DNA of 64,000 nt from Modestobacter lapidis (GTDB taxonomy: Bacteria; Actinomycetota; Actinomycetes; Mycobacteriales; Geodermatophilaceae). The stretch lies in the NCBI GenBank assembly GCA_019779905.1, contig JABAKE010000007.1:1-64000 (forward strand), given 5' to 3'. Shown here one piece after another: positions 7,781 to 17,199 of this stretch (positions are counted from its first letter, which is position 1; each line of letters begins with the position of its first letter). The notes under the pieces are model-generated. The model saw only the letters and a program-made list of their open reading frames with translations. It did not search any database and was not told the origin of the DNA. A program made the translations under genes and the position numbers.

Positions 7781-8719
7781 GTGCGGGTACTCGTGACCGG
7801 AGCGTCGGGTTTCGTCGGCAGCCGACTGGGGGTGGCCCTGGAGGCGGCCGGCCACGAGGTGCGGGCGATGACCCGGCACCCCGAGCGGTACTCCGGGGCC
7901 GGTACGCCGGTCGCCGGGGACGTCGCCGACGAGGCCTCGCTGCGCTCGGCGCTCGAGGGCTGCACGGCGGCCTACTACCTCGTGCACTCCCTCGACGCCG
8001 CCGACTTCCAGGAGCGCGACGCCGCCGCGGCCCGGGCCTTCGCCCGGGCCGCGGCCGGCGCCGGGCTGCGCCGGATCGTCTACCTCGGCGGGCTCGGGGA
8101 CGACTCCGACGACCTGTCCGCACACCTGCGCAGCCGCCGCCAGGTCGAGCGGCTGCTGGGCGGTGCCGGCGTGCCGGTGACCGTGCTGCGGGCCGGCATC
8201 GTGGTCGGCCACGGCGGCGTCTCCTGGGAGATGACCCGCCAGCTGGTCGCGCACCTGCCGGCCATGGTCACCCCGCGCTGGGTGCACACCCGCACCCAGC
8301 CGATCGCCGTCGCCGACGTCGTCCGCTACCTGGTCGGGGTGCTGGAGGCCCCGGCGGCCGAGGGCCGGGTGTTCGAGGTCGGCGGCCCCGAGGTGCTCGA
8401 GTACCTGAAGATGCTCACCCGGGTCGCGGAGCTGCAGGGCCGGCGGCTGCTCATCATCCCGGTTCCGCTGCTCACCCCCCAGCTGTCCTCGCGCTGGTTG
8501 ACGCTGGTCACCGACGTGGACCTGCAGACCGGCCGGTCGCTGATCGACTCGATGGCCAACGAGGTGGTGGTCCGGGACGACGCGATCCGCCGCGTCGTCC
8601 CGTTCGAGCCGATGAGCTACGACGAGGCGGTGCTCACCGCCCTCGGCGAGCGCGCGCGAGAGCGGCGGGAGGCCCGGAAGAAGCGCACCCCGCGCCGGAT
8701 CGGCCGGTACGTCGGATGA
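7781..8719 (+). CDS. NAD(P)-binding oxidoreductase, atypical SDR (nucleoside-diphosphate-sugar epimerase type)
   Basis: The 312-residue protein opens with a Rossmann motif (VTGASGFVGSRL). It continues with the atypical-SDR features YYLVHSLD, IVYLGGLG and VLRAGIVVGHGG, a group often annotated NAD(P)H-binding/DUF2867. No canonical YxxxK is evident. The last 25 residues are very basic (RERREARKKRTPRR). Its stop overlaps the ATG of the CPBP protease gene, so the pair is a coupled operon. No ribosome-binding site is obvious before the GTG. The substrate is unknown. Confidence 0.85.
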   Translation: MRVLVTGASGFVGSRLGVALEAAGHEVRAMTRHPERYSGAGTPVAGDVADEASLRSALEGCTAAYYLVHSLDAADFQERDAAAARAFARAAAGAGLRRIVYLGGLGDDSDDLSAHLRSRRQVERLLGGAGVPVTVLRAGIVVGHGGVSWEMTRQLVAHLPAMVTPRWVHTRTQPIAVADVVRYLVGVLEAPAAEGRVFEVGGPEVLEYLKMLTRVAELQGRRLLIIPVPLLTPQLSSRWLTLVTDVDLQTGRSLIDSMANEVVVRDDAIRRVVPFEPMSYDEAVLTALGERARERREARKKRTPRRIGRYVG

Positions 8720-9483
8720 CCCGGCTGCCCGACGCGCTGCGCACCGCGCTCGCCGCCCGCCTGCCCGCCTGGCTGGTCGACAAGGTGCCGCGCGACCACC
8801 GGGAGACCGACGCGGCGTTCCGCCGCCGCCGGCGGGTCACCGCGGGGGTGTCGGTGGCCGGGGCCGGGCTGCTGGGGGTGTCGCTGTCGCAGAAGCCGGC
8901 GTCCCCGCGGTTCTACGGTCTCACCCTCGCCGTGGCCGGCACCTGGCTGGCCGGCGGCGTCGCCTCGGGGCCGCTGCACCTGGGCTGGATGCGGTCACCG
9001 GCCGACACCCTGCGGCGCCCGGTGGTGACCCCGGTGGCCACCGGCGTCGGGGCGTTCGGCGCCTTCTACGCCATCGCGCTGGTGGCCCGGCGGCTGCCGG
9101 TCATCGGCCCGGCCATCACCCGGGTGCTGCGCTACGCGCACCAGGGCTCGCCGAGCCTCGTCCTCACCACGACGCTGGCCAACGGCGTCGCGGAGGAGGT
9201 CTTCTTCCGCGGGGCGCTGTACGCCGCGGTGGGCGCGCAGCACCCTGTGCTGAAGTCGACGGCGGTCTACGCGCTGGCCACCACCTCGACCCGCAACCCC
9301 GCGCTGGTGCTGGCCTCGATCGCGATGGGGCTGCTGTTCGGGCTGCAGCGGCGGGCCACCGGCGGCATCCAGGCCCCGGTGCTCACCCACCTGACCTGGT
9401 CGGTGCTGATGCTGCGGTTCCTGCCCCCGCTGTTCGCCGAGCAGCCCTCCATCGACGACCCGAGGCCGCAGGAGCAGGGCTGA
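8716..9483 (+). CDS. CPBP family intramembrane metalloprotease
   Basis: The 255-residue multi-spanning membrane protein contains the first catalytic motif of the ABI/CPBP family (AEEVFFRGALYA, the EExxxR type, near residue 157). The second histidine motif lies in APVLTHLTWSVL near residue 225. Family members are glutamic/metallo intramembrane proteases related to Rce1. The N-terminal 60 residues are polar and basic. It is translationally coupled (ATGA) to the upstream oxidoreductase gene. The target is unknown. Confidence 0.88.
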   Translation: MTRLPDALRTALAARLPAWLVDKVPRDHRETDAAFRRRRRVTAGVSVAGAGLLGVSLSQKPASPRFYGLTLAVAGTWLAGGVASGPLHLGWMRSPADTLRRPVVTPVATGVGAFGAFYAIALVARRLPVIGPAITRVLRYAHQGSPSLVLTTTLANGVAEEVFFRGALYAAVGAQHPVLKSTAVYALATTSTRNPALVLASIAMGLLFGLQRRATGGIQAPVLTHLTWSVLMLRFLPPLFAEQPSIDDPRPQEQG

Positions 9484-9522
9484 AGGGGCCGGCGGCGCGG
9501 CTCCCGCGCGCCGGCACCGTGC

Positions 9523-10872
9523 TCAGGCCGGCCCGGCGGAGCCCGCGGGGTAGTCCTGCAGCGGGACCTCGTCCGCGGCCCACGCGGCGAGCACCGGCGC
9601 GACGATCCGCCAGCCCTCCTCGGCCTCGGCGCCGCTGATCGACAGCGTCGGGTCGCCGGTCAGGATCTCCTTGAGCAGCAGCCCGTAGGCGGGCAGCACC
9701 TGCGCCGGCGACGTCACCTCCAGCACGTCCCGCTCGAGGTCGAACGGGTCGCCGGCGCCGTTGAGGTTGAGCTCCAGGGCGATCGAGTCCGGCGACAGCC
9801 GGAACCGCAGGACATCGGGCTCGGGCTGCTCGTCGACGAACGCCAGGTGCGGCACCGGCCGGAACCGGATGACCACCTCCCGGCGCCCCGAGCCCAGCGC
9901 CTTGCCGGTGCGCAGCCGGAACGGCACCCCCGCCCACCGCCAGTTCTCGATGGTGACGGTGAACTCGGCGTAGGTCTCGGTGCCCCGGGCGGGGTCGACG
10001 CCGTCCTCGGAGACGTAGTCGGGCAGGTGCCGGCCCTCGACCGTGCCGGCGGTGTACCGGCCGCGGACGCTGCCGGCGCGCACGTCCGCCGGTGGCTGGA
10101 CGGCACGCAGCACGTCGGCCTTGCGGGCCGGCAGCACCTCGTGGTCGATCGTCCGCGGCGGCTCCATCGCCACCAGCGCCAGGATCTGCAGCAGGTGGTT
10201 CTGCAGCATGTCCCGGAGCGCGCCGGCCCGGTCGTAGTAGCCGGCCCGGCCCTCCAGGCCGAGGGTCTCGTCGAAGACGATCTCCACGCTCTCCACGTGC
10301 GCGGCGTTCCACACCGGCTCGAACAGCCGATTGGCGAACCGCAGGCCGAGCACGTTCAGCACAGTCTGCTTGGCCAGGAAGTGGTCGATCCGGAAGACCG
10401 CGTCCTCCGGCACCAGCTCGCGGAGCACCGCGTTGAGCTCGCGGGCGTCGGCCTCGTCCCGGCCGAACGGCTTCTCCACCACGACGCGGGCCCCGTCCGG
10501 CAGGCCCACCTCCGCCAGCGCCCGCAGCGTCGGCAGGAAGATCGTGTTGGGCAGCGCCAGGTAGACCACGGGCGGGCCCACCACCCGGTCCAGCGCCACG
10601 CGCAGGTCACCGGCCGAGGTGACGTCGCCGCGGGCGTGCCCGAGCCGGCCGACGAGCTGCTCCCGCACCTGCTCGTCGAGGTCCGGGGCGTGCGCGGTCA
10701 GCCGCCGGCGGGCCCAGTCCCGGTACGCCGCGTCGTCCCACTCCTCGCGGCTCACGGCGAGCACCTGCACGTCCTCGTCGAGCGCCCCGGTGCCGTACAG
10801 CTGGGCCAGCGACGGCAGCAGCAGCCGGCCGGTCAGGTCGCCGGAACCGCCGAGCACCACGAACGTCGTCAC
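9523..10872 (-). CDS. zwf: glucose-6-phosphate dehydrogenase
   Basis: The 449-residue protein has the NADP-binding GGSGDLTGR (8-16), EKPFG (133-137) and an active-site region reading RIDHFLAKQ (161-169). The C-terminal domain includes RLRTGKALGSGRREVVIRF. It should oxidise glucose 6-phosphate to 6-phosphogluconolactone. The active-site motif departs from the usual RIDHYLGKE by having Phe, Ala and Gln, so this is a divergent paralogue. It stands alone, without transaldolase, OpcA or 6PGDH neighbours, so it may not be the main Zwf of the cell. The GTG at 10872 was chosen because family homology starts there. Confidence 0.88.
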   Translation of the reverse strand: MTTFVVLGGSGDLTGRLLLPSLAQLYGTGALDEDVQVLAVSREEWDDAAYRDWARRRLTAHAPDLDEQVREQLVGRLGHARGDVTSAGDLRVALDRVVGPPVVYLALPNTIFLPTLRALAEVGLPDGARVVVEKPFGRDEADARELNAVLRELVPEDAVFRIDHFLAKQTVLNVLGLRFANRLFEPVWNAAHVESVEIVFDETLGLEGRAGYYDRAGALRDMLQNHLLQILALVAMEPPRTIDHEVLPARKADVLRAVQPPADVRAGSVRGRYTAGTVEGRHLPDYVSEDGVDPARGTETYAEFTVTIENWRWAGVPFRLRTGKALGSGRREVVIRFRPVPHLAFVDEQPEPDVLRFRLSPDSIALELNLNGAGDPFDLERDVLEVTSPAQVLPAYGLLLKEILTGDPTLSISGAEAEEGWRIVAPVLAAWAADEVPLQDYPAGSAGPA

Positions 10873-11002
10873 GACCGCCTCCGATCTCCCAGATGCCGTG
10901 GTCGAGCGTCGTCCAGTTCTCGATCGCGCTCTCGGTACCCCCTCCGGCGTGCCCGGATCCCGGCGGCGGCAACCACCGTCATCGGATCGTCGTGCTGCGG
11001 GC

Positions 11003-11632
11003 TCAGCCGGCCCAGGCGGCGGTGAAGAAGCCGACCTCCAGCTGCATGGCCCGCCGGTAGGCACCCCGGACGGCAGCGGTGTCGGCTCTGGGGGCGTCGG
11101 CGCCGGTTGCGTCCAGCAGGCGTTCCAGCGTGCCGGCCAGCTCCTCGAAGGCGCCGTCGGCGTACGTGTCCACCCACTCGGTGTAGTCGCCGGTGGCCCG
11201 GCCGGCGAGCGATCGGCCGAGGTGGGCGTACAGCCGCATGCACGGGACCATGGCCGCACAGGTCACCGCGACCCCGCCCAGCGAGGCCGTGGCCAGCAGG
11301 AAGTCGGTGTAGGCCAGCGTCGCCGGGGCCGGGGTCACCGCCGCCAGGTCGATGCCCCAGCGCTCCGCGTAGCCGGCGTGCAGGCGCAGCTCCGCCCGCA
11401 CCCCGGCCAGCAGATCGGCGAACACGTCGAGGGTCGCCCGGTCGGGGCTGTGCGCCACGCCCAGGGCGTAGCCGCGGGCGAAGGCCTCCAGGAAGAAGGC
11501 GTCCTGGGCGACGTACCCGGCGAACCGCTCGCGCGGCAGCGTGCCGTCGGCGATGCCGGTGACGAACGGATGGGCCAGCGCCTCGGCGGCGAGGTCGGCG
11601 CTGGCCGCCCACAGCGACGCGGACAGGCTCAC
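11003..11632 (-). CDS. tenA: TenA-family aminopyrimidine/thiaminase II, Cys class
   Basis: The 209-residue protein is all-helical TenA. It includes AHPFVTGIADGTL near the N-terminus, YVAQDAFFLEAFARGYALG, and a CAAMVPCMRLYAHLG segment that supplies the catalytic-type cysteine of the TenA_C class. The C-terminus has the YRRAMQLEVGFFTAAW helix with the usual Glu and Phe. Such enzymes hydrolyse aminomethyl-HMP and salvage thiamin breakdown products. The GTG start overlaps the stop of the second tenA gene. It is the last gene of the TPP-controlled operon. Confidence 0.9.
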   Translation of the reverse strand: MSLSASLWAASADLAAEALAHPFVTGIADGTLPRERFAGYVAQDAFFLEAFARGYALGVAHSPDRATLDVFADLLAGVRAELRLHAGYAERWGIDLAAVTPAPATLAYTDFLLATASLGGVAVTCAAMVPCMRLYAHLGRSLAGRATGDYTEWVDTYADGAFEELAGTLERLLDATGADAPRADTAAVRGAYRRAMQLEVGFFTAAWAG

Positions 11633-12209
11633 GGTGCCACCGCCATGTCCCAGAACGCGATCTCGGCCGCGACCACCTCGGCGAACACCGCCTCGTCGGG
11701 CGGGCCGACCCCGTCGGCGGCGGCCGCCAGGTCGGCCACGTAGCCGGCGAAGCCGGGCACCGTCCAGTGCTCGACGAACTCCCGGAGGGCCGGGGCGCCC
11801 GGCGCGGCGTACGACCAGGCGTCGAGGTAGCTGCGCTCGACGGTCCACAGCGCGGTCAGCGCGCTGCCGACGCCGGCGGTGTCGAGCCGCCGCAGCAGCG
11901 CCGCGTACGCCGCGGTGGCCGGCCGCGGCGCAGCGGCCAGGTCCAGCCCGCGCGCGGCGGCCTGGTCGGCGAACCAGTCCAGCTCGGCCACCAGCGAGAC
12001 CGCACCGGCGGCCAGCACCGCCTGCGCCGGCCGCGGGGTCCGGGCCAGCAGCCGGGCCTGGCAGGCGAGCAGCTCGGTGACGAACAGCGAGTCCTGCACC
12101 AGCCAGGTGTCGAAGGCGCCGTCGGGCAGCGCGCCGTCGCGGACGGCGGCCAGGAACGGGTGCCGGGTGGCGCGCACCCACTCGCCGGCATGGGAGTGCA
12201 GCAGGTCGG

Positions 12210-12219
<10 letters not shown>
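11629..12219 (-). CDS. TenA-family protein, class without the active-site cysteine
   Basis: The 196-residue protein is a second TenA homologue (HPFLAAVRDGALPDGAFDTWL, then VQDSLFVTELL). The region matching the catalytic cysteine of its neighbour reads GVGSALTALWTVERSYLDAW and has no Cys, placing it with the TenA_E group. In plants and bacteria that group acts on N-formyl or amino pyrimidines upstream of the Cys-type step. It overlaps the genes on both sides, by ten bases upstream and four downstream, and is deep in the thi operon. A two-step salvage shared by the pair is inferred. Confidence 0.82.
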
Positions 12220-13855
<1,636 letters not shown>

Positions 13856-13865
<10 letters not shown>

Positions 13866-15040
13866 TGCGCCTCCTGGTGGGGGAACCGGTCGAGGGTGAA
13901 CGGGGCGGCGAGCTCGGGCAGCGCGCCGGTCACCAGCAGCTCGGTGACCAGGTCGGCGGTGACCGGGGTGAGCAGCGCGCCGTTGCGGTGGTGCCCGGTG
14001 GCCAGCACCAGCCCCGGAACGCCGGCAGGGCCGAGCACCGGCGCGTTGTCCGGGGTGCCTGGGCGCCACCGGGCGAGGGTCTCGACCAGTTCCAGCTCGG
14101 TCACGCCGGGGACGACCTCGATCGCGTCGCGCAGCAGGTCGTGCACCCCGCCGGCGGTCACCCGGGCGTCGAAGCCGCGGTCCTCCACGGTGGCGCCGAC
14201 GACCAGCCGGTCGCCGGCGTAGGGCACCAGGTAGACGTGCCGGCCGCGGACCAGCGCCCGCACCGTGCCCTCGAGCAGCCCCGCGGCGCCGGCCAGCCGC
14301 AGGATCTGCCCCTTCACCGGCCGCACCGGTACGTCGGGGGCGCCGGGCAGCCGCCCGCCGTGCGCGCCCAGGGCCAGGACGACGGTGCCCGCGGCCAGCG
14401 CCGACCCATCGTCCAGCTGCACGCCGGTGGCCCGGCCGCCCTCGACCCGCACCCCGGCGACGCGCCCCCGGACCAGCACCACCCCGGCGGCCGCCGCGGC
14501 GGCCAGCAGGCCGGCGTGCACCGCCCGGGGGTCCACCGAGTGGTCGCCGGCCACCTGCAGCGCGCCGCGCAGCCGGGGGGTGAGCGAGGGCTCCCGGCGC
14601 CGCGCCTCCCGCGGGGTCAGCCGTTCGACGGCCAGGCCGAGCTCCCGCTGGTAGGCCAGCAGCGCATCCAGGGCCCGCTGGTCGTCGGCGTCGAAGCCGA
14701 CCACCAGGGTGCCGGCCGTGCGCAGCCCGACCGGCACGCCGCCGGCCTCCTCCAGCTCGGCGGCGAACGCCGGCCAGCGCTGCAGCGAGGCCAGGCACAG
14801 CCGTAGCAGCGCCTCCTCGCCGTAGGAGGCCTCGGTGACCGGCGCGAGCATCCCGGCGGCGGCCCGGGACGCCCCGGCGCCGGGGGCGTCGTCCACCACG
14901 GTCACCGACAGCCCGCGCTGCGCCGCCCGCCAGGCGATCGACAGCCCGATCAGCCCACCCCCCGCGACGACGACCTCGCGCGCTTTTTCGGGATGAAGCA
15001 CGCGCGCTTCATCCCGAAAATGCGCGCTGGGGGCGGTCAT
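13856..15040 (-). CDS. thiO: glycine oxidase ThiO
   Basis: The 394-residue FAD protein carries the dinucleotide motif VVVAGGGLIGLSIAW (about residues 23-37) and RAAAGMLAPVTEA. VRPVKGQILRL and a C-terminal GVPGLVLATGHHRNGALLTPVTA, typical of ThiO, follow. It oxidises glycine to the imine used by ThiG. The first 22 residues are an unusual extension because the DNA there (14978-15027) is a long near-perfect inverted repeat. No alternative start codon lies between the hairpin and the FAD motif, so translation must pass through it. The start overlaps the thiE stop. Confidence 0.94.
14978..15027. repeat. 22-base-arm inverted repeat inside the 5' end of thiO
   Basis: Arms 14978-14999 and 15006-15027 are complementary with a single T:T mismatch and a six-base loop; the core is TTTTCGGGATGAAG facing CTTCATCCCGAAAA. 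It starts 13 bases inside the thiO coding sequence and encodes residues of the N-terminal extension. It is AT-richer than its surroundings. It could be an inserted REP-like palindrome or an mRNA hairpin that tunes ThiO output. Confidence 0.9.
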
Positions 15041-15678
15041 CGGGAGCCGGCCAGGGCGCGGGCCAGGGCGTCGAGCAGCTCCCGGGTGGCGGCCGCCGGG
15101 TCGGGTGCGGCGCTGACCGCCGAGACCACCGCCACCCCGGCGGCGCCGACGGCGACGAGCTCGGCGACCCGGTCGGCGGTCACCCCGCCGATGGCGATGA
15201 CCGGCACCGCGACGGCGGCGGCCACCGCGCCGATCCGGGCCGCGCCCAGCGCGTCGGGCAGGCCGGTCTTCGTCGTGGTCGGCCAGGCCGGGCCGACCCC
15301 CAGGTAGTCCGCGCCCTGGGCGACCAGCGCCGCGGCGCGCTCCGGGTCACGGGCGGTGCCGCCCAGCAGGTGGCCGGGGCCGGCGACCCGGCGGGCGGCG
15401 TCCAGCGGCAGGTCCTCGGCGCCCAGGTGGGTGCCGTCGGCGCCCACCGCGAGCGCCACGTCGACGCGGTCGTTGACCAGGCAGGTGGCGCCGGCCGGCG
15501 CGCAGATCTCCACCACCCGGCGGGCGAAGTCGTGCAGCACCCGGTCGGTGCAGTCCTTGGCCCGGACCTGCACCACCGGCGCGCCCGCGGACACCGCCGC
15601 GGCGACGGCGTCCAGCGCCGCCCGGCCGCCGCGGGCGTCGGTCAGCACGTGCAGCGGGCCCAGCGCCCGGGCGCTCAC
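15037..15678 (-). CDS. thiE: thiamine-phosphate synthase ThiE
   Basis: The 213-residue protein has the classic ThiE landmarks: LHVLTDARGG, VVQVRAKDCTDR, CLVNDRVDVALAVGADGTHLG, the LGGTARDPERA block, YLGVGPAWPTTTKTG (pyrophosphate-binding TTTK loop) and AIGGVTADRV. It couples HMP-PP with thiazole phosphate to form thiamin phosphate. The GTG at 15678 overlaps the permease stop (GTGA) and thiO overlaps its end, so the operon is translated as a coupled chain. Confidence 0.94.
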   Translation of the reverse strand: MSARALGPLHVLTDARGGRAALDAVAAAVSAGAPVVQVRAKDCTDRVLHDFARRVVEICAPAGATCLVNDRVDVALAVGADGTHLGAEDLPLDAARRVAGPGHLLGGTARDPERAAALVAQGADYLGVGPAWPTTTKTGLPDALGAARIGAVAAAVAVPVIAIGGVTADRVAELVAVGAAGVAVVSAVSAAPDPAAATRELLDALARALAGSR

Positions 15679-17009
15679 CGGGCGGCCCGGGAACGGAGCG
15701 TGCCGGGCAGGGTCACGACGAGGGTGAGCAGGCCGGCGACGGCGAGGCTGACCAGCGACGCCGACCACCCGTTGGCCGGGTCGATGCCCAGGTCGGCCTG
15801 GCGCGCGGCCCACCACGCGGTCCAGCCGGCGCCCGGCCCGGCGAAGGAGGTGGGCAGCGTGAGCTGGTAGGCCACGAAGCCGGCTGCCCACGGCAGCAGC
15901 AGCAGCGGCCGGGCCGGCGCGGTGTCCGAGACGTTCCACGCGCCCCTCGGCAGCACGAAGTAGACCAGCACGAACACCGCGACCAGCGGCACGAACACCG
16001 CGCCGATGAGGAAGAGGAACGGCTCGTAGGCCGCGACGTCCAGCACCAGGGCCACTCCGGTGGCGACCGTGCCGACCCCCAGCGCGAGCACCCGGCGGTC
16101 CAGCCGGGCGACGAGGTTCTGCGCCGACACCGCCGTGGAGTAGACGTTGGCGAAGGCCTCGTCCACCTCCACCACCAGCAGCACCAGGACGGCGAGCAGC
16201 CCCAGCGGCACGGCCAGCAGGGCGTCGATGACGTCCAGCCCCGCGCGGCCGTAGGCGACCAGCGCAACCGCGCCGAGGGTGAACATCGCGACGGTGGCCA
16301 GGCCGTACCCGACCGTGGCCCCGGCGAAGGCGACCCGGCCGCTGCGCACGTGCCGGGTGTAGTCGGCCACCAGCGGGAACCAGGAGACCGGCAGGGCGAT
16401 GACGACGTCGGCCGCCGTCCAGAACGACGTCGCGACCCCGTCGGTGACCGGCGGCAGCGGCTCGGCGAGCACCTGGACGAAGAGGTAGGCGACCGCGGCG
16501 AGCGCCAGCCACACGGCGTAGCGGGCCAGCAGCCGGACGACGCCCAGCGGCCGCAGCGCCATCAGCGTGGCCAGCACGCCGGCGCCGAGAACGAACGGCC
16601 AGCGCGGCGCGTCCAGCGCCCGGGAGGCCGCCTCGGCGATGATCACGATCTCGAACGTCGCCCAGCCGGTGCACTGCACCAGGTTCAACACGGTGGGCAG
16701 CGCCGAGCCGTGCCGGCCGAGCAGCCCGCGCAGCAGCACCATCCCCGGAACCCCCTCCCGGGCGCCGGCGGCCGCGCCCAGGCCCAGCAGCAGCGAGCCG
16801 ATCACCGCGCCGACGGTGATCGCCGCGACCGTGACGCCCAGCGACCGGTCGGGCAGGACGACGAAGGTCGCCGCGACCGGGAGCAGCAGGCTGATCCCGA
16901 GGTTGCCCCACAGGCCCAGGGAATCGCGCAGGCCCAGGGTGCGCGCCGGCGCCTGGTCCAGGGTGATCGGCGCGTCGGCGCCGGTGGGTGCGGCTGTGCT
17001 GCTGCTCAT
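15675..17009 (-). CDS. cytX: NCS1-family permease, probable hydroxymethylpyrimidine transporter (CytX-like)
   Basis: The 444-residue protein has about twelve hydrophobic helices and NCS1 features: LRDSLGLWGNLGISLLLP at the start, LNLVQCTGWATFEIVII and ALPVSWFPLVADYTRHVR. NCS1 proteins import nucleobases. Its position as first gene behind a TPP riboswitch and ahead of thiE indicates the CytX group, which imports the thiamin pyrimidine HMP. The ATG at 17009 is five bases past the aptamer, and its Shine-Dalgarno lies inside the aptamer's closing stem. Confidence 0.9.
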   Translation of the reverse strand: MSSSTAAPTGADAPITLDQAPARTLGLRDSLGLWGNLGISLLLPVAATFVVLPDRSLGVTVAAITVGAVIGSLLLGLGAAAGAREGVPGMVLLRGLLGRHGSALPTVLNLVQCTGWATFEIVIIAEAASRALDAPRWPFVLGAGVLATLMALRPLGVVRLLARYAVWLALAAVAYLFVQVLAEPLPPVTDGVATSFWTAADVVIALPVSWFPLVADYTRHVRSGRVAFAGATVGYGLATVAMFTLGAVALVAYGRAGLDVIDALLAVPLGLLAVLVLLVVEVDEAFANVYSTAVSAQNLVARLDRRVLALGVGTVATGVALVLDVAAYEPFLFLIGAVFVPLVAVFVLVYFVLPRGAWNVSDTAPARPLLLLPWAAGFVAYQLTLPTSFAGPGAGWTAWWAARQADLGIDPANGWSASLVSLAVAGLLTLVVTLPGTLRSRAAR

Positions 17010-17013
17010 GATC

Positions 17014-17102
17014 GCTCCCTACGCCGGCATTACCCGGACAGGTTCCAGCGGTCGGCGGCGCTGTCAGCCGCCCTCTCAGCCCGGTGACCCGAGCTCCCGC
17101 AC
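17014..17102 (-). promoter_or_regulatory. TPP riboswitch (THI element)
   Basis: Read on the minus strand, the leader contains GCGGGAGC, the invariant GGGCTGAGAGG, GCCGCCGACC, GCTGGAACCTG, then TCCGGGTAATGCCGGCG and TAGGGAGC. These are the conserved blocks of the TPP aptamer in order. The closing 3' strand includes GGGAG, which is also the ribosome-binding site for the ATG at 17009. Ligand binding should therefore hide the site directly and repress the whole eight-gene operon. Confidence 0.96.
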
Positions 17103-17199
17103 ACGTGCGTCGCCGACTCTAGGTCCTGGCCGGTCGACCGTGCACGGCGGCCCGCCGCCGACGCTCCCGCCCGCGCGCCGGCCGTGGCAGGGTGCCCCC

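Noticed and set aside
16567-17199. N-terminal extension of the acetoacetate--CoA ligase frame
   Set aside because: The extra 211 codons are antisense to the permease and riboswitch; ligase homology begins at GTG 17200.
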